Notes: generated by a model not told the origin, from the sequence alone. A DNA stretch of 64,000 nt from Planctomycetota bacterium (GCA_016719295.1 JADKAF010000001.1:6944001-7008000); one strand, 5' to 3'. Numbered from the stretch's first letter, positions 34,626 through 44,013 are shown. Program-made: numbers and translations.

Positions 34626-34655
34626 TGCAATTCGCGACGACCGATCGCACCTCTC

Positions 34656-36719
34656 TCAGATGCCGTCCTTCTTCGCGCCGGGATTCGTCGGCGCCGTTCC
34701 CTTGGCACCCTCGGTCGAGCCGCCGTCCTTCGCGTCGGCGCGCTTCTCGGTCTTCGGCAGCAGGCGCTCGAAGGCCGAGAGCAGGCCGCCGGTCGCTTCG
34801 GCGCCGGCTTCGATGGCGCTGCCGCCGAGCTGCGTCGCGACGCCCGCGCCGATGCGCAGGAACTCCGCGACCGAGGTGTTGCCGCGCTCCAGGATGCGCG
34901 CGCGCAGCGCCTGCGTGTGCGGCTCGGCGGGGAGCCGGTCGCGCACGATCTCGATGAGCTGCGTCGCTTCCTTCTGCAGGCTCTCGCGCTCGGCGCCGTC
35001 GCGCATCGAGCTCACGAAGAGGGCGCGCGCGCGCTCGCGCAGCACGAGAGGATCCCTCTGCATCGGATCGGCGCCCTCGACCGCGGTCTCGGCGATGACG
35101 CCTTCCAAGGCGCGACCGGTGCTCTCGTGCAGGGCCTTCCGCTGCGCGCCGGCGGCGGGCGCGCGCTCCAGCATCGCCTCGGCGAGGCGCGTGCTGAGCT
35201 CCAAGCCGAACGCGCGGTAGAGCGTGCGCGCCTGGCTCACGATGGCGTAGGCGCGCATCGCGTCGCCGGGCTGGCGGATGGAGCTCATGCTGCGCGCGAA
35301 CTCGACGCGCACCTCCTGCATCTCGAGCGCGGTGTCGTCGGGCGCGAGCAAGAGGCCCTCGCGGCAGATGCGCTGCGCGGCCTCGAGGTCGCCCGTGCGC
35401 GCGTCCTCCGACTGCGAGCGGTAGTAGTAGAGCGCGGAGAGGAAGGGGTGCGTGCGCGAGACGATCCCCGCGCGCAGCTGCGCCTCCTCGGGGCTGAGCT
35501 GGGTGCTGGGATCGAAGAGCCGCTGCGCCTCGCTCGTCGCGAGCAGCGCGCGCATCTTCTCGATCGCATCGTCGATCTTGCCCGCGTAGGTCCACGTCGA
35601 GCCGATCTCGCTCTCCAGGCTGCGCGCGCCTTCGGAGAGGCGCGTGAGCTCGGCGTCGTAGCGCAGGCGCGTCATCTGTTCGTCGCGCGTGCGATCGCGC
35701 TGCTCGAAGCGGCGGTTCTGCGTGAGCAGGAGGATCACCGCGACGGCCGCGACGGCGGCGACGATCGAGCTCGCGATCGGGTGGCGGCGCACCGAGCGCT
35801 GCACGCGCGTGACGACGCCCGGCAGCGTCGCTTCGACCGGCTCGCCGTCGAGCAGGTGATCGATGTCCCGCAGCAACGCCGCGGCATCCGGGTAGCGATC
35901 GGCCGGATCCTTGTTGAGGAGCTTCAGGACGATCTTCTGCGCGTCCTTCGGCACCGGCTTCGGCGCGCGCGCGAACGGCAGCGGCGGCTTCTCGAGCACG
36001 GCGCGCAGCACGGCGGTCGTCGACTCGCCGCTGAAGGGCATGAGCCCGGTCAGCATCTGATAGAGCGTGGCGCCGATCGCATAGAGATCGCAGCGCGAGT
36101 CGATCTTCGACTTCTCGCCGAGGATCTGCTCCGGCGCCATGTACATCGGCGTGCCGACGATGGCACCCGTCTCGGTCATCGTCTCGGTGCCCTCGGGGCG
36201 CGCGAGGCCGAAGTCGGTGAGGATCAGCTTCTCCTCGCCCTCGACGAGCAGGTTCCCGGGCTTGATGTCGCGATGGATCACGCCGAGGCGATGCGCTTCT
36301 TGGATCGCCAGCACGATCTGGCGCATCATCCGGAACGCCTTCAGCGCGGGGAGCGGGCCGTGCTGGCGCAGCACGTCGGCGAGCGAGCCGCCGCTCACGT
36401 AGCCCATCGCGAAGTAGTGCAGGCCCGCCGAGCTGCCGACCGTGTAGATCGGCACGATGTTCGGGTGCGTCAGGCGCGCGATCGCCTCGACCTCGCGCTT
36501 GAAGCGCAGCTTCCGCGTGTCGTTCTGCGAGGTCGAAGGCGGCAGGACCTTGATCGCGACCTTGCGATTCAAGCTCGTGTCGAGCGCTTCGAAGACCGTG
36601 CCCATCGAGCCCGCGCCGATCTCGCGCAGGATGCGGTACTCCGGCAGCGCGCGCTGCAGCGTGTGCGTCGCGAGCTCGAAGGTCACCGACGAGGAGCTGA
36701 GATCCCTGGCTTCGGACAT
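34656..36719 (-). CDS. Transmembrane Ser/Thr protein kinase (Pkn type)
   Basis: 687 residues. The kinase domain (about 27-290) is complete: IGAGSMGTVFEA loop, VAIKVLPP lysine, HRLGVIHRDIKPGN catalytic loop, LTDFGLARPEG, GTPMYMAPEQ activation segment and RCDLYAIGATLYQML. A juxtamembrane stretch and one helix (IASSIVAAVAAVAVILLLTQ, near 320) lead to an extracytoplasmic part of about 350 residues rich in short helices (RICREGLLLAPDDTALEMQE), perhaps TPR-like. The tail is a lysine-rich linker. It should transduce an envelope signal to cytoplasmic targets. It stands alone, upstream of kdsA on the same strand's far side. Confidence 0.93.
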   Translation of the reverse strand: MSEARDLSSSSVTFELATHTLQRALPEYRILREIGAGSMGTVFEALDTSLNRKVAIKVLPPSTSQNDTRKLRFKREVEAIARLTHPNIVPIYTVGSSAGLHYFAMGYVSGGSLADVLRQHGPLPALKAFRMMRQIVLAIQEAHRLGVIHRDIKPGNLLVEGEEKLILTDFGLARPEGTETMTETGAIVGTPMYMAPEQILGEKSKIDSRCDLYAIGATLYQMLTGLMPFSGESTTAVLRAVLEKPPLPFARAPKPVPKDAQKIVLKLLNKDPADRYPDAAALLRDIDHLLDGEPVEATLPGVVTRVQRSVRRHPIASSIVAAVAAVAVILLLTQNRRFEQRDRTRDEQMTRLRYDAELTRLSEGARSLESEIGSTWTYAGKIDDAIEKMRALLATSEAQRLFDPSTQLSPEEAQLRAGIVSRTHPFLSALYYYRSQSEDARTGDLEAAQRICREGLLLAPDDTALEMQEVRVEFARSMSSIRQPGDAMRAYAIVSQARTLYRAFGLELSTRLAEAMLERAPAAGAQRKALHESTGRALEGVIAETAVEGADPMQRDPLVLRERARALFVSSMRDGAERESLQKEATQLIEIVRDRLPAEPHTQALRARILERGNTSVAEFLRIGAGVATQLGGSAIEAGAEATGGLLSAFERLLPKTEKRADAKDGGSTEGAKGTAPTNPGAKKDGI

Positions 36720-36812
36720 GCGGACGGAGGCGGCTCGCGCGGGAAGGAGGGCGGACCGACGGCCCTGCGCCGGTTCTCGCCCGCTATTCTGCCGCGGAAA
36801 GTACGCGAGAGA

Positions 36813-37637
36813 TCATGCCCGCAGGGCCGCCCGTTGTCGCATCACGGACCGGAGCACGGTTTCGAATTCGTCGAGCCGCACCATGTTGGGGCCGTCGCTC
36901 GGCGCGCGATCGGGGTCGGGGTGGACCTCGAAGAAGAGGCCGTCGACGCCCACCGCGCAAGCCGCGCGCGCGAGGGGCGGCACGAGGCGCCGGTCGCCGC
37001 CGGTCCGATCGCCCGCGGCTCCCGGCTGCTGCACGGAGTGGGTGGCGTCGAAGACCACCGGCGCGCCGAGCTCGCGGAGCGCCACCAGCCCGGCCATGTC
37101 CACGACCAGCCGGCCGTAGCCGAAGAAGGTGCCGCGCTCGGTGAGGAGCACGTTCTCGTTGCCGGTGGAGCGCACCTTCTCGAGCGGGTGGCGCATGTCG
37201 GCGGGGGCCACGAACTGCCCCTTCTTCACATTCACGGCCTTCCCGGTCTGGCCCGCCGCGAGGAGCAGGTCGGTCTGGCGGCAGAGGAACGCCGGGATCT
37301 GGAGCACGTCGACGACCTCGCCCACCGCCGCGCACTGCGTCGACTCGTGGACGTCGGTGAGCACGGGCACGCCGACCTCGCGTCGCACCCGGGCCAGGAT
37401 CTCCAGGCCGTCGTCGATGCCGGGCCCGCGCGGCGAGCGGAGCGAAGAGCGGTTCGCCTTGTCGAACGAGCTCTTGAAGACGAACGGGACCTCGAGGCGG
37501 CGCGCGATGTCGGCGAGCGAGCTCGCGACGCGCACGATGAAGTCGCTCTCCTCCAGCACGCAGGGGCCGGCGATGAGGAGCGGGGCACCCGCGGGGTCGG
37601 GGTGCACGACGAGGGATCCGATGCGGAGCGGTTTCAC
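36813..37637 (-). CDS. kdsA: 3-deoxy-8-phosphooctulonate synthase
   Basis: 274 residues from the GTG at 37637, which overlaps the stop of the upstream lipid-kinase gene (GTGA). KdsA condenses phosphoenolpyruvate with arabinose 5-phosphate to KDO-8-phosphate for LPS inner core. Family segments are LLIAGPCVLEESDF, FKSSFDKANRSS, RGPGIDDGL, LTDVHESTQCAAVGEVVDVL, AVNVKKGQF, FDATHSVQQPG and FFEVHPDP. The Asp/Asn that separates metal-free from metal-dependent KdsA is not decidable by eye beyond the KANRSS Asn, which points to the metal-independent type. It is evidence of an LPS-bearing outer membrane. Confidence 0.95.
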   Translation of the reverse strand: MKPLRIGSLVVHPDPAGAPLLIAGPCVLEESDFIVRVASSLADIARRLEVPFVFKSSFDKANRSSLRSPRGPGIDDGLEILARVRREVGVPVLTDVHESTQCAAVGEVVDVLQIPAFLCRQTDLLLAAGQTGKAVNVKKGQFVAPADMRHPLEKVRSTGNENVLLTERGTFFGYGRLVVDMAGLVALRELGAPVVFDATHSVQQPGAAGDRTGGDRRLVPPLARAACAVGVDGLFFEVHPDPDRAPSDGPNMVRLDEFETVLRSVMRQRAALRA

Positions 37638-38515
37638 GGCGCGTTTCTCGCGGGCGGCGCGAGCAAGGTCAAGGGGCGGGGCAGCACTTCGATCTCGAGC
37701 GGAGTCGTACCGGCGAAGTCTCCGTCGATCTGGTAGGGCACGGGCTCCGCGGCTTCGATGCGCGCGCGCCGCACGCGGCGGAACTCGCCGGCACCGGCGA
37801 CGCGCGCGAAGGCGAAGCGCAGGGCCCAGGCGGGCAGCGAGACGCGCGAGCGGCCGCGCAGCACGTAGCTCTCGATCGCGCCGTCGCCGTGGCGCGGCGC
37901 GTGATCGAAGCGCAGCAGCGGCGTGCCCAGCCAGCGCACGTTCGTGAAGAACGCCTGGCTGCACGGCTCTGCCGGGCCGCCATCGACGCTGACGGCGAGC
38001 TCGGGCATGCGGTAGCTCGCGTAAGCGTGCGCGATGGGCACCAGATAGGAGAGCTTCGAGATCGGCCCGCGTCGGCGCCGCTCGAGCTCGAGCAGCACGG
38101 CGGCGTCGACGCCGACGCCGACCATCAGGAACGAGACGCGCCCGTTCACGCGCATCAGGTCGATCTGGCGGAGGTGCCCGGCGAGCAGGACGTCGGCGCA
38201 TGGCGCGCCTTCGACCGGCAGGCCGAGCTCGTGCGCGAGCACGTTCGCGGTGCCCGCGGGCAGGAGCCCGAGCGGAGGCGCGTCCTCGGGCAGACCGTCG
38301 ATGACCTCGTTCAAGGTGCCGTCGCCGCCCACGGCGACGACGAGGTCGAAGCCGCGCGAGCGCTCCCGCGCGAACGCGCGCGCTTCGCCGCGCGCGTGCG
38401 TCGCGAGGTGCTCGCAGCGGACGCCGCGTTCCTCGAGCCGGGCGATCAACGCGCGGGCTTTGCCCTCGGCGCGCCCGCTGCCGGCGATCGGATTGGAGAG
38501 GATCAGCGCGCGCAT
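37634..38515 (-). CDS. Diacylglycerol kinase-family lipid kinase (YegS/LCB5-like)
   Basis: 293 residues. The DAGK catalytic domain opens at once (MRALILSNPIAGSGRAEGKA) and carries the nucleotide loop VVAVGGDGTLNEVIDGL and GLLPAGTANVLAHELG. The C-terminal beta-sandwich holds MVGVGVDAAV and ends YQIDGDFAGTTPLEIEVLP, as in YegS/DgkB. It phosphorylates a lipid such as diacylglycerol at the inner membrane. Stop and kdsA start overlap, which suggests a shared role in envelope lipid or LPS metabolism. It is divergent from the RmlD-like gene, with 72 nt between starts. Confidence 0.9.
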   Translation of the reverse strand: MRALILSNPIAGSGRAEGKARALIARLEERGVRCEHLATHARGEARAFARERSRGFDLVVAVGGDGTLNEVIDGLPEDAPPLGLLPAGTANVLAHELGLPVEGAPCADVLLAGHLRQIDLMRVNGRVSFLMVGVGVDAAVLLELERRRRGPISKLSYLVPIAHAYASYRMPELAVSVDGGPAEPCSQAFFTNVRWLGTPLLRFDHAPRHGDGAIESYVLRGRSRVSLPAWALRFAFARVAGAGEFRRVRRARIEAAEPVPYQIDGDFAGTTPLEIEVLPRPLTLLAPPARNAP

Positions 38516-38587
38516 GGCGCGGGGCGTCGGCCGGTGCTGGGAGGAGGGGGGAGCGGAAGCGTAGGATCGTCGAGCGAACCTCGCGCG

Positions 38588-39469
38588 ATGAGCCACAGCA
38601 TGGAGCTTCTCTTCACCGGAGCCAACGGCTTCCTCGGGCGACACGTGGCGGCGGTGGTGGCCGAGGAGGGGGTGCGAGCGGTTCCGTGGCTCCGCCGCGG
38701 GGACGCCGCGGGCGCCGAGCGCGCGCCGCTCGAGGACGCTGCGGCGGTGCGGCGCGCGCTCGAGCGCCGCCGTCCGTCCGCCGTGCTGCACCTCGCCGCG
38801 CGCGCCGACGTCGGCGCTTGCTTGGCCGATCCGGAGGGGGCCCTCGCCGTCAACGCCGAGCTCCCCGCCCGGCTCGCGGCGGCCTGCGCCGAGCTGGGCG
38901 TGCGCTTCGTCCATCTCTCGACGGACATGGTCTTCGACGGCACGCGAGCGCCCTACGCGGAGAGCGACCTCCCGCGGCCGCTCTCGACCTATGGGCGCAG
39001 CAAGCGCGCGGGGGAAGAAGCGGTGCTCGCGGCGCACCCGGCCGCGCTCGTGGTGCGCCTGCCGCTGCTCTTCGGCGACGGGCTCGGCCTCGCGCGCGGC
39101 GCGACCGAGGGCCTGCGTCGCGCGCTGGCGAACGGCGGGACGGCGAAGCTCTTCCGCGACGAGCGCCGCTCCGCGCTGCACGCGCGCGACGCGGCACGCG
39201 CGCTGATCACGCTGTCGCGCGCGACCTGCTCCGGCTTGCTGCACGTCGCCGCGCGCGACGCGCTCTCGCGCCACGAGCTGGGCTTGGCGCTCGCGGCGCG
39301 AGCGGGCCTCGAGAGCGGGCGCATCGAGGCGATCGCGCAAGCCCAAGTCCCGAGCGCGGAGCCGCGGCCGAGCGATCTCGAGCTCGACGTGCGGCGCGCG
39401 CTCGCGCTCGGTCTCGCGCTCCCTTCCGTCCGCGAGGGCGTGGAACGAGACGGGGCGCGTCCTCGCTAG
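38588..39469 (+). CDS. RmlD-like NAD(P)-dependent sugar reductase (SDR family)
   Basis: 293 residues from the ATG at 38588. The extended SDR fold is seen in the dinucleotide motif MELLFTGANGFLGRHVAA, the strand VLHLAARADVGACLADPEGA, FVHLSTDMVFDGTRAPYAES and the catalytic YGRSKRAGE. RmlD substrate-binding elements are looser, so the exact sugar is unclear: dTDP-4-dehydrorhamnose reductase is the closest named activity. It probably serves cell-surface polysaccharide synthesis with the neighbouring kdsA. Its last codons and TAG stop lie within a 38-nt palindrome. Confidence 0.85.
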   Translation: MSHSMELLFTGANGFLGRHVAAVVAEEGVRAVPWLRRGDAAGAERAPLEDAAAVRRALERRRPSAVLHLAARADVGACLADPEGALAVNAELPARLAAACAELGVRFVHLSTDMVFDGTRAPYAESDLPRPLSTYGRSKRAGEEAVLAAHPAALVVRLPLLFGDGLGLARGATEGLRRALANGGTAKLFRDERRSALHARDAARALITLSRATCSGLLHVAARDALSRHELGLALAARAGLESGRIEAIAQAQVPSAEPRPSDLELDVRRALALGLALPSVREGVERDGARPR

Positions 39470-39486
39470 CGAGGACGCGCCCCGTC
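39449..39486. terminator. Perfect 38-nt palindrome, two-way terminator
   Basis: Arms GACGGGGCGCGTCCTCG and CGAGGACGCGCCCCGTC are separated by CTAG, which is itself symmetric. The TAG in the centre is the stop codon of the RmlD-like gene, and the convergent FGE-like gene stops 36 nt beyond. The very stable stem between convergent genes fits a bidirectional terminator. Confidence 0.75.
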
Positions 39487-39521
39487 GGGCGTCGCGCCGG
39501 GCGTCGCGTGCCGGAAGCGGA

Positions 39522-41513
39522 TCAGTTGCCTTCCGCGCGCGCGCTGAGGTCGATCTTGAAGCTGAGGAAGGTCTTCGCCGAAGGCGTCGGGATGCCGACG
39601 TGCAGGCGGCGCAGCGCCGGCTTCTTCGTCTTCGGATCCGCGGCGACTTCCTCGAGGGCGTGGCGCACGTCGTCGGGAGTCTTCACCGCGGGGAACTCCA
39701 TCGGCGTCGAGCTCGACTCGATCTTGCCGACGATCGCGCCGCTGGCCACGTCGTAGAAGAAGAGGTTCTCCTTCATCGGATCCCAGGCGATGTCCTCGGC
39801 GAGCTTGATCTCTTCCTGATCCTGCTTCGCTTCGAGCGACGGCGCATTGCCGGCGGCGACGTTCGCGGCCTTCTCCGCTTCGGCCTTCTTCTTCGCGTCC
39901 TCCGCGACCTTGGCGGCTTCGGCTTCGGCCTTCTTCTTCTCGGCCTCTTCCTGCGCGAGCTTCTCCTGCTCCTTCTTGGAGAGGGGCTTCTTCTTCTCGG
40001 GCTTCGTCGGCTTCGCGGGCTCCGCCGGAGGATCCTGCTTCTCCGCCGGATCCTGCGGCACGTACATCTTGCTCTTCTTGTCGCCGCCGCCGCTGTCGGC
40101 GTCCTTCTCGGGCTCTTTCTCCGCGCCCTTGCCGCTCTTCTTCTTGTCCGGGAGCTTGCCCGCGCCGCGGTACTTCACGATGTAGCTGCCGGCGGGGAGC
40201 ACGGGCTCGCTGAGCGGCGCGCTGGTCGTCAGGACGCCGAGCGTGATCGGCTCCTTCTGCGACGCGCCGTGGAGCTTCGAGGCCGAGGTCTCGCGCACTT
40301 CGGCGCGCGGAGCGAAGAGCAGGAACTCGGGGCGGCGGATCACCGCGTAGCCCTCGAGGTTCTTCAAGCCGCCGACCTCGACGCAGTGCCAGGCTTCTTC
40401 CCCGATCGTGCGCGCGACGTTGACGTTGCCGTCGAGCATCGCGGTGTCGACCTGGCGGGCCAGCACGGTGCTCATGCGGTCGTAGCCGAGAGACGGGGTG
40501 CGCACGAGGCGGAAGCCGACCATCGGAGAGACCGCGCTGTTCGCGGCCTTCACGCGGTGCGCCACGCGGGTGGAGAAGCGCGGGTTCTCGACGCGGTAGG
40601 AGCCGCCCTTCACGACGCGCTCGTTGGCGTCGAACTTGGGGTTGATCTCCTCCGCCTGGCCCTTGGTCTCGGTCGACTTGAGGGGCTTGTAGCCCTTCAG
40701 CTCCGCGTAGGGCGAGGTGGTCCACTCGTAGACCGAGCCCGCCATGTCGAAGATGCCGCTCTGCGTGCGCGACTCAGCGATCCAGGTCACCGGCCGGAGC
40801 TTCGTGCCGGAGGTCTCGACGTTCAAGCTGTGCGCCGCGACGAAGGTCTCGCCCTGGATGTACTCCTGGTCGGTCTCGCCGCGCGCCGCGCGCATCCACT
40901 CCGCTTCGCTCGGCAGGCGGAGGCCAGCCCAGTCGCAGAAGGCCTGCGCGTCCTTCAGCGACACGAAGATCACCGGGTGGTCTTCTTCGCCCTGCGGGAT
41001 GCCCCAGGTCAGAGCCTTCCAGTTGGCGCGCCACCAGACGACCGGGTCGAAGTCCTTCGGCTTGTACTTGGCATCGGCCTTCTTCAGCGTGTCCTGCTCG
41101 GCCTCGAACTGGACGCGCGCTTCTTCGGCTTGCTTGCCGGCCCAGCTCAGCGGCGGCGGATATCCGCTCGCGTTCACGAACTCGAGGTACTGGCGATTCG
41201 TGACCTCGGTGGCGCCGATCTGGAAGCCCTCGACGCGCACGCGCTCGCCGGGGTTCTGCGACGCGAGGTCCATCTTGACCTTCGCGCCGAACTTGCCGTC
41301 GAGGTACTCGCGCAGCTTCTCGGTCTTCGTGCCGACGACGACGTAGCCGGCCTCGACCTCGACCAGGAGCGGCGGCGCCGGCAGGCGCTTGGTCGTGCCG
41401 TCGTTGGGCTTCGGCGTCCCTTCATCCGGACCTTGTGCCCACGCAGCGATGGCGGGCAGCAGCAGGGCGGCGGCGGGGGCCAGGAACGGCACGTGCGAGC
41501 AGCGGATCTTCAT
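39522..41513 (-). CDS. Secreted FGE-like (SUMF1-fold) protein lacking the catalytic cysteines
   Basis: 663 residues from the ATG at 41513, with signal peptide (ALLLPAIAAWAQ). An FGE-sulfatase domain spans about residues 50-365: FQIGATEVTNRQYLEFVNAS, DHPVIFVSLKDAQAFCDWAG, LRLPSEAEWMRAARGE, GIFDMAGSVYEWTTSPY, VVKGGSYRVENPRF and MVGFRLVRTP. The two cysteines that bind copper after the GGS motif in active FGE are absent, so it should not mature sulfatases. After it come about 100 residues of strongly Lys/Glu/Ala-rich sequence and a terminal domain of about 90 residues unlike anything I know. Non-catalytic FGE folds often bind ligands. Confidence 0.85.
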   Translation of the reverse strand: MKIRCSHVPFLAPAAALLLPAIAAWAQGPDEGTPKPNDGTTKRLPAPPLLVEVEAGYVVVGTKTEKLREYLDGKFGAKVKMDLASQNPGERVRVEGFQIGATEVTNRQYLEFVNASGYPPPLSWAGKQAEEARVQFEAEQDTLKKADAKYKPKDFDPVVWWRANWKALTWGIPQGEEDHPVIFVSLKDAQAFCDWAGLRLPSEAEWMRAARGETDQEYIQGETFVAAHSLNVETSGTKLRPVTWIAESRTQSGIFDMAGSVYEWTTSPYAELKGYKPLKSTETKGQAEEINPKFDANERVVKGGSYRVENPRFSTRVAHRVKAANSAVSPMVGFRLVRTPSLGYDRMSTVLARQVDTAMLDGNVNVARTIGEEAWHCVEVGGLKNLEGYAVIRRPEFLLFAPRAEVRETSASKLHGASQKEPITLGVLTTSAPLSEPVLPAGSYIVKYRGAGKLPDKKKSGKGAEKEPEKDADSGGGDKKSKMYVPQDPAEKQDPPAEPAKPTKPEKKKPLSKKEQEKLAQEEAEKKKAEAEAAKVAEDAKKKAEAEKAANVAAGNAPSLEAKQDQEEIKLAEDIAWDPMKENLFFYDVASGAIVGKIESSSTPMEFPAVKTPDDVRHALEEVAADPKTKKPALRRLHVGIPTPSAKTFLSFKIDLSARAEGN

Positions 41514-41823
41514 GTCGTCGCAGCGAGGAGGGGTGGTGCGAAAGAGCGCGGGGCTCCGAATCGGCCGAGGTGCGCGCGGAGCGGCCGCTCTGGCGCGAAA
41601 TCCGAGTCGGGATCCAGCCCTGGAGGGCCAGCGCCTGAGGGCGCGGAAGACGCGCGAGCGAGAGGCTTCGCGCCCCACCGCGAACGCGGCTCGAAAGCGG
41701 CGGTCTAGGGGTCCCAGCGTGAAAAGTAACGCGGGATTATCCCGCGCGTCGGCGGGGCGTCAACGCGCCGCAGCGGCGCTGTCCTGGCTGCTCAATCGAC
41801 CTGCGCACTTGCGGCGCCGGTGC
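41514..41823. other. Intergenic region with one hairpin
   Basis: No convincing coding sequence on either strand. A short perfect hairpin CGCGGGATTATCCCGCG lies at 41730-41746 (7-bp stem, 3-nt loop), placed after the stop of the response-regulator gene as read on the reverse strand and upstream of the FGE-like gene. It could terminate that transcript. The rest shows nothing distinctive. Confidence 0.5.
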
Positions 41824-42891
41824 TCACATCGGACCCGGGCCACCGTCCGGATCGGGGGCGAAGAAGGCGGCCCCTTCCTCCTCGATCGCCGCGAGCACGC
41901 GGTCGCTCACCGCGGGGTCGAAGGCGTTGCCGCGCTGCTCGTGGAAGAACTCGCGGATCTTCTCGATCGGCCACGGCGGCTTGTAGGAGCGGCGGGTGGC
42001 CAGGGCGTCGAGGACCTCGACGACGCAGAGGATGCGGCCGGGCAGCGAGATCTCGTCGCCCTTCAGGCCATAGGGATAGCCGCGGCCATCGAAGCGCTCG
42101 TGGTGCTCGGCGATCGCGCGCGTGATCGGCTTCAAGCGCGGATCGACCGCGAGCTTCTCGGCCCCCAGGTGCGGGTGGCGCATGATCTCCTGGCGCTCGA
42201 GCTCGGTGAGCGGGCCTTCCTTGGTCAGGAAGGAGAGGTCGCGGAGGTAGATCTTGCCGTAGTCGTGGGCGATCGCCGCGAGGCGCAAGCGCTGCAGCTC
42301 GACCTCGTTGAAGTCGAAGCGGCGGGCGATCTTGTCGCAGTAGTAGGCCGCTCGCTCGCCGTGGCCGCGCGTGTAGGGATCGATGTGCTCGATCGTCCGC
42401 GCCACCAGCTCGGAGAGGATCGAGACCAGGTCGTCCAGCGCGAACGACTCCGTCTCGAAGCGCCGCATCTGGATCTCGCGGTGCAGGAAGGCCGACAGCT
42501 TACGCGGATTGACTGGTTTCCGGAGGTAGTCCGCCGCCCCGTGGCGCATGGCGCCCACGGCGTCCTCCAGGATCGGAAACGCCGTCATCATCACCACGAC
42601 GACGTCCGAGCGTCGCGCGCGCGCCTGCTTCAGCACTTCCTGCCCGTCGGTCCGGCCGTCCAGCAGCACGTCGGTGACGACGGCGTCGTAGGTGGTCGTC
42701 TCGAGCGCCTTGATCGCGTCGGCCGTGCGCACGAAGGCATCGACCTCGAAGCCGCGGGTCTCCAGGTACTCGTGGAGCGAGTCGAGGAGGGCGCGGTCGT
42801 CATCGAGGATGAGGACGCGGATCTTCTCCTCGATCTGCGGCGCAGTCGCGAGACCCAGAACCTCGTCATTCGGCGTGCCGGCGTGTTGCAT
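41824..42891 (-). CDS. Response regulator with HD-GYP cyclic-di-GMP phosphodiesterase domain
   Basis: 355 residues. The receiver domain (about 20-140) has the acidic pocket LILDDDRALLDS, the phospho-acceptor Asp in VVTDVLLDG, MMTAF and the conserved Lys in YLRKPVNP. A linker helix joins it to an HD-GYP domain: LAAIAHDYGKIYLRDL (HD pair) and EHHERFDGRGYPYGLKGDEI with the GYP motif, so hydrolysis of cyclic-di-GMP to GMP is likely. Phosphorylation by an unknown histidine kinase would set activity. No kinase is adjacent. It is divergent from the RluA gene. Confidence 0.93.
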   Translation of the reverse strand: MQHAGTPNDEVLGLATAPQIEEKIRVLILDDDRALLDSLHEYLETRGFEVDAFVRTADAIKALETTTYDAVVTDVLLDGRTDGQEVLKQARARRSDVVVVMMTAFPILEDAVGAMRHGAADYLRKPVNPRKLSAFLHREIQMRRFETESFALDDLVSILSELVARTIEHIDPYTRGHGERAAYYCDKIARRFDFNEVELQRLRLAAIAHDYGKIYLRDLSFLTKEGPLTELERQEIMRHPHLGAEKLAVDPRLKPITRAIAEHHERFDGRGYPYGLKGDEISLPGRILCVVEVLDALATRRSYKPPWPIEKIREFFHEQRGNAFDPAVSDRVLAAIEEEGAAFFAPDPDGGPGPM

Positions 42892-43047
42892 GGGAGGGCT
42901 GGATGGGGGACGCTCGCGCGCGAACGAACCGAACCCTCGGCGCAGCGCTGTGCTCGGTCGGGCGGCTCGGACGGGCGAGGTAGGGGCGGGATCGGCGCAT
43001 CGGCTGCGCGGATCTCGCCACTTGAGTTCGGCACGGATTCTAGAACC

Positions 43048-44013
43048 TTGGCGGACGAAATCGAGTTCATCGTGCCGCGTGAGGAGCACGAGCAGCGGCT
43101 CGATCGCCTGCTGGTCGCGCGCTTCCCCGGCGTCTCGCGCACCGCGCTGAAGGGCTGGATCGACGGCGGCTTGGTCCTCGTCGGCTCTCGTCGCGCGCGG
43201 AAGGCCGGCGAGAGCGTGCCGAGCGGTACCGTGGTCCGCGTGGCACCTCCCGCGCCGCCGCCGCCGCCGAGCGCCGAGCAGGCGGCCGGGCTGCGAGTGC
43301 TCTACGAGGATGGGCAGCTGGCGGTGATCGACAAGCCCGCCGGCATGTCGACCCATCCGAACGCGAACGACAAGAGCCCCACCGTCTCGGAGCTCGCCGC
43401 CGTGCGCTGGCCCGACCTCCCGCGCCTCCAAGGCGAGGACCGCCCCGGCATCGTGCACCGCCTCGACCGCTTCACCTCGGGCGTGATGGTGCTCGCGCTG
43501 AACGAGCCCGCGATGGCGGAGCTGAAGGCGCAGTTCAAGAACCGCACGGTGCAGAAGGAGTACCGCGCGCTGGTCTACGGCGAGCCGGCCTTCGACTCCG
43601 CGTGGATCGACCGCCCGATCGGCCGCGACCCCGCGCATCCCGAGATGATGTCGGTCACGGTGGAGGCCGGCCGCGAGGCGCAGACCTACTACCAGGTGCT
43701 CGAGCGCTACGAGGGCTTTGCCTACGTGCGCTGCCTGCCGAAGACGGGCCGCACGCACCAGATTCGCGTACATCTCACCTCGGAGGGCTTGCCGCTGCTC
43801 GGCGACAAGGTCTACCGCACGCGCCTCTCGCGGAGCTCGCAGCTCCCGTCGGAGTTCCCGCCGGTGGAGCGCCAGTTCCTCCACGCGCACGGCCTGCAGT
43901 TCGCGCACCCCACCAGCCAGGAGCGGCTCGAGTTCGTCGTGCCGCTGCCGGACGACATGCGCGCGGTGCGCGACTTCTTGCGCGTGGCACGGCCGGTGGG
44001 TGAGAGAGGTTGA
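43048..44013 (+). CDS. RluA family pseudouridine synthase
   Basis: About 321 residues. No ATG or GTG lies near the protein start; the TTG at 43048 just before ADEIEFIVPREEHEQRLDRL is the best choice. An S4-type RNA-binding domain (residues 15-65) precedes the synthase domain with PAGMSTHPN, the catalytic HRLDRFTSGVMVLA, and YRALVYGEP and GRTHQIRVHLTSEGLPLLGD. It isomerises uridine in rRNA or tRNA; which RluA-type site is not decidable. A proline run (PPAPPPPPSAEQ) links the domains. Confidence 0.9.
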   Translation: MADEIEFIVPREEHEQRLDRLLVARFPGVSRTALKGWIDGGLVLVGSRRARKAGESVPSGTVVRVAPPAPPPPPSAEQAAGLRVLYEDGQLAVIDKPAGMSTHPNANDKSPTVSELAAVRWPDLPRLQGEDRPGIVHRLDRFTSGVMVLALNEPAMAELKAQFKNRTVQKEYRALVYGEPAFDSAWIDRPIGRDPAHPEMMSVTVEAGREAQTYYQVLERYEGFAYVRCLPKTGRTHQIRVHLTSEGLPLLGDKVYRTRLSRSSQLPSEFPPVERQFLHAHGLQFAHPTSQERLEFVVPLPDDMRAVRDFLRVARPVGERG

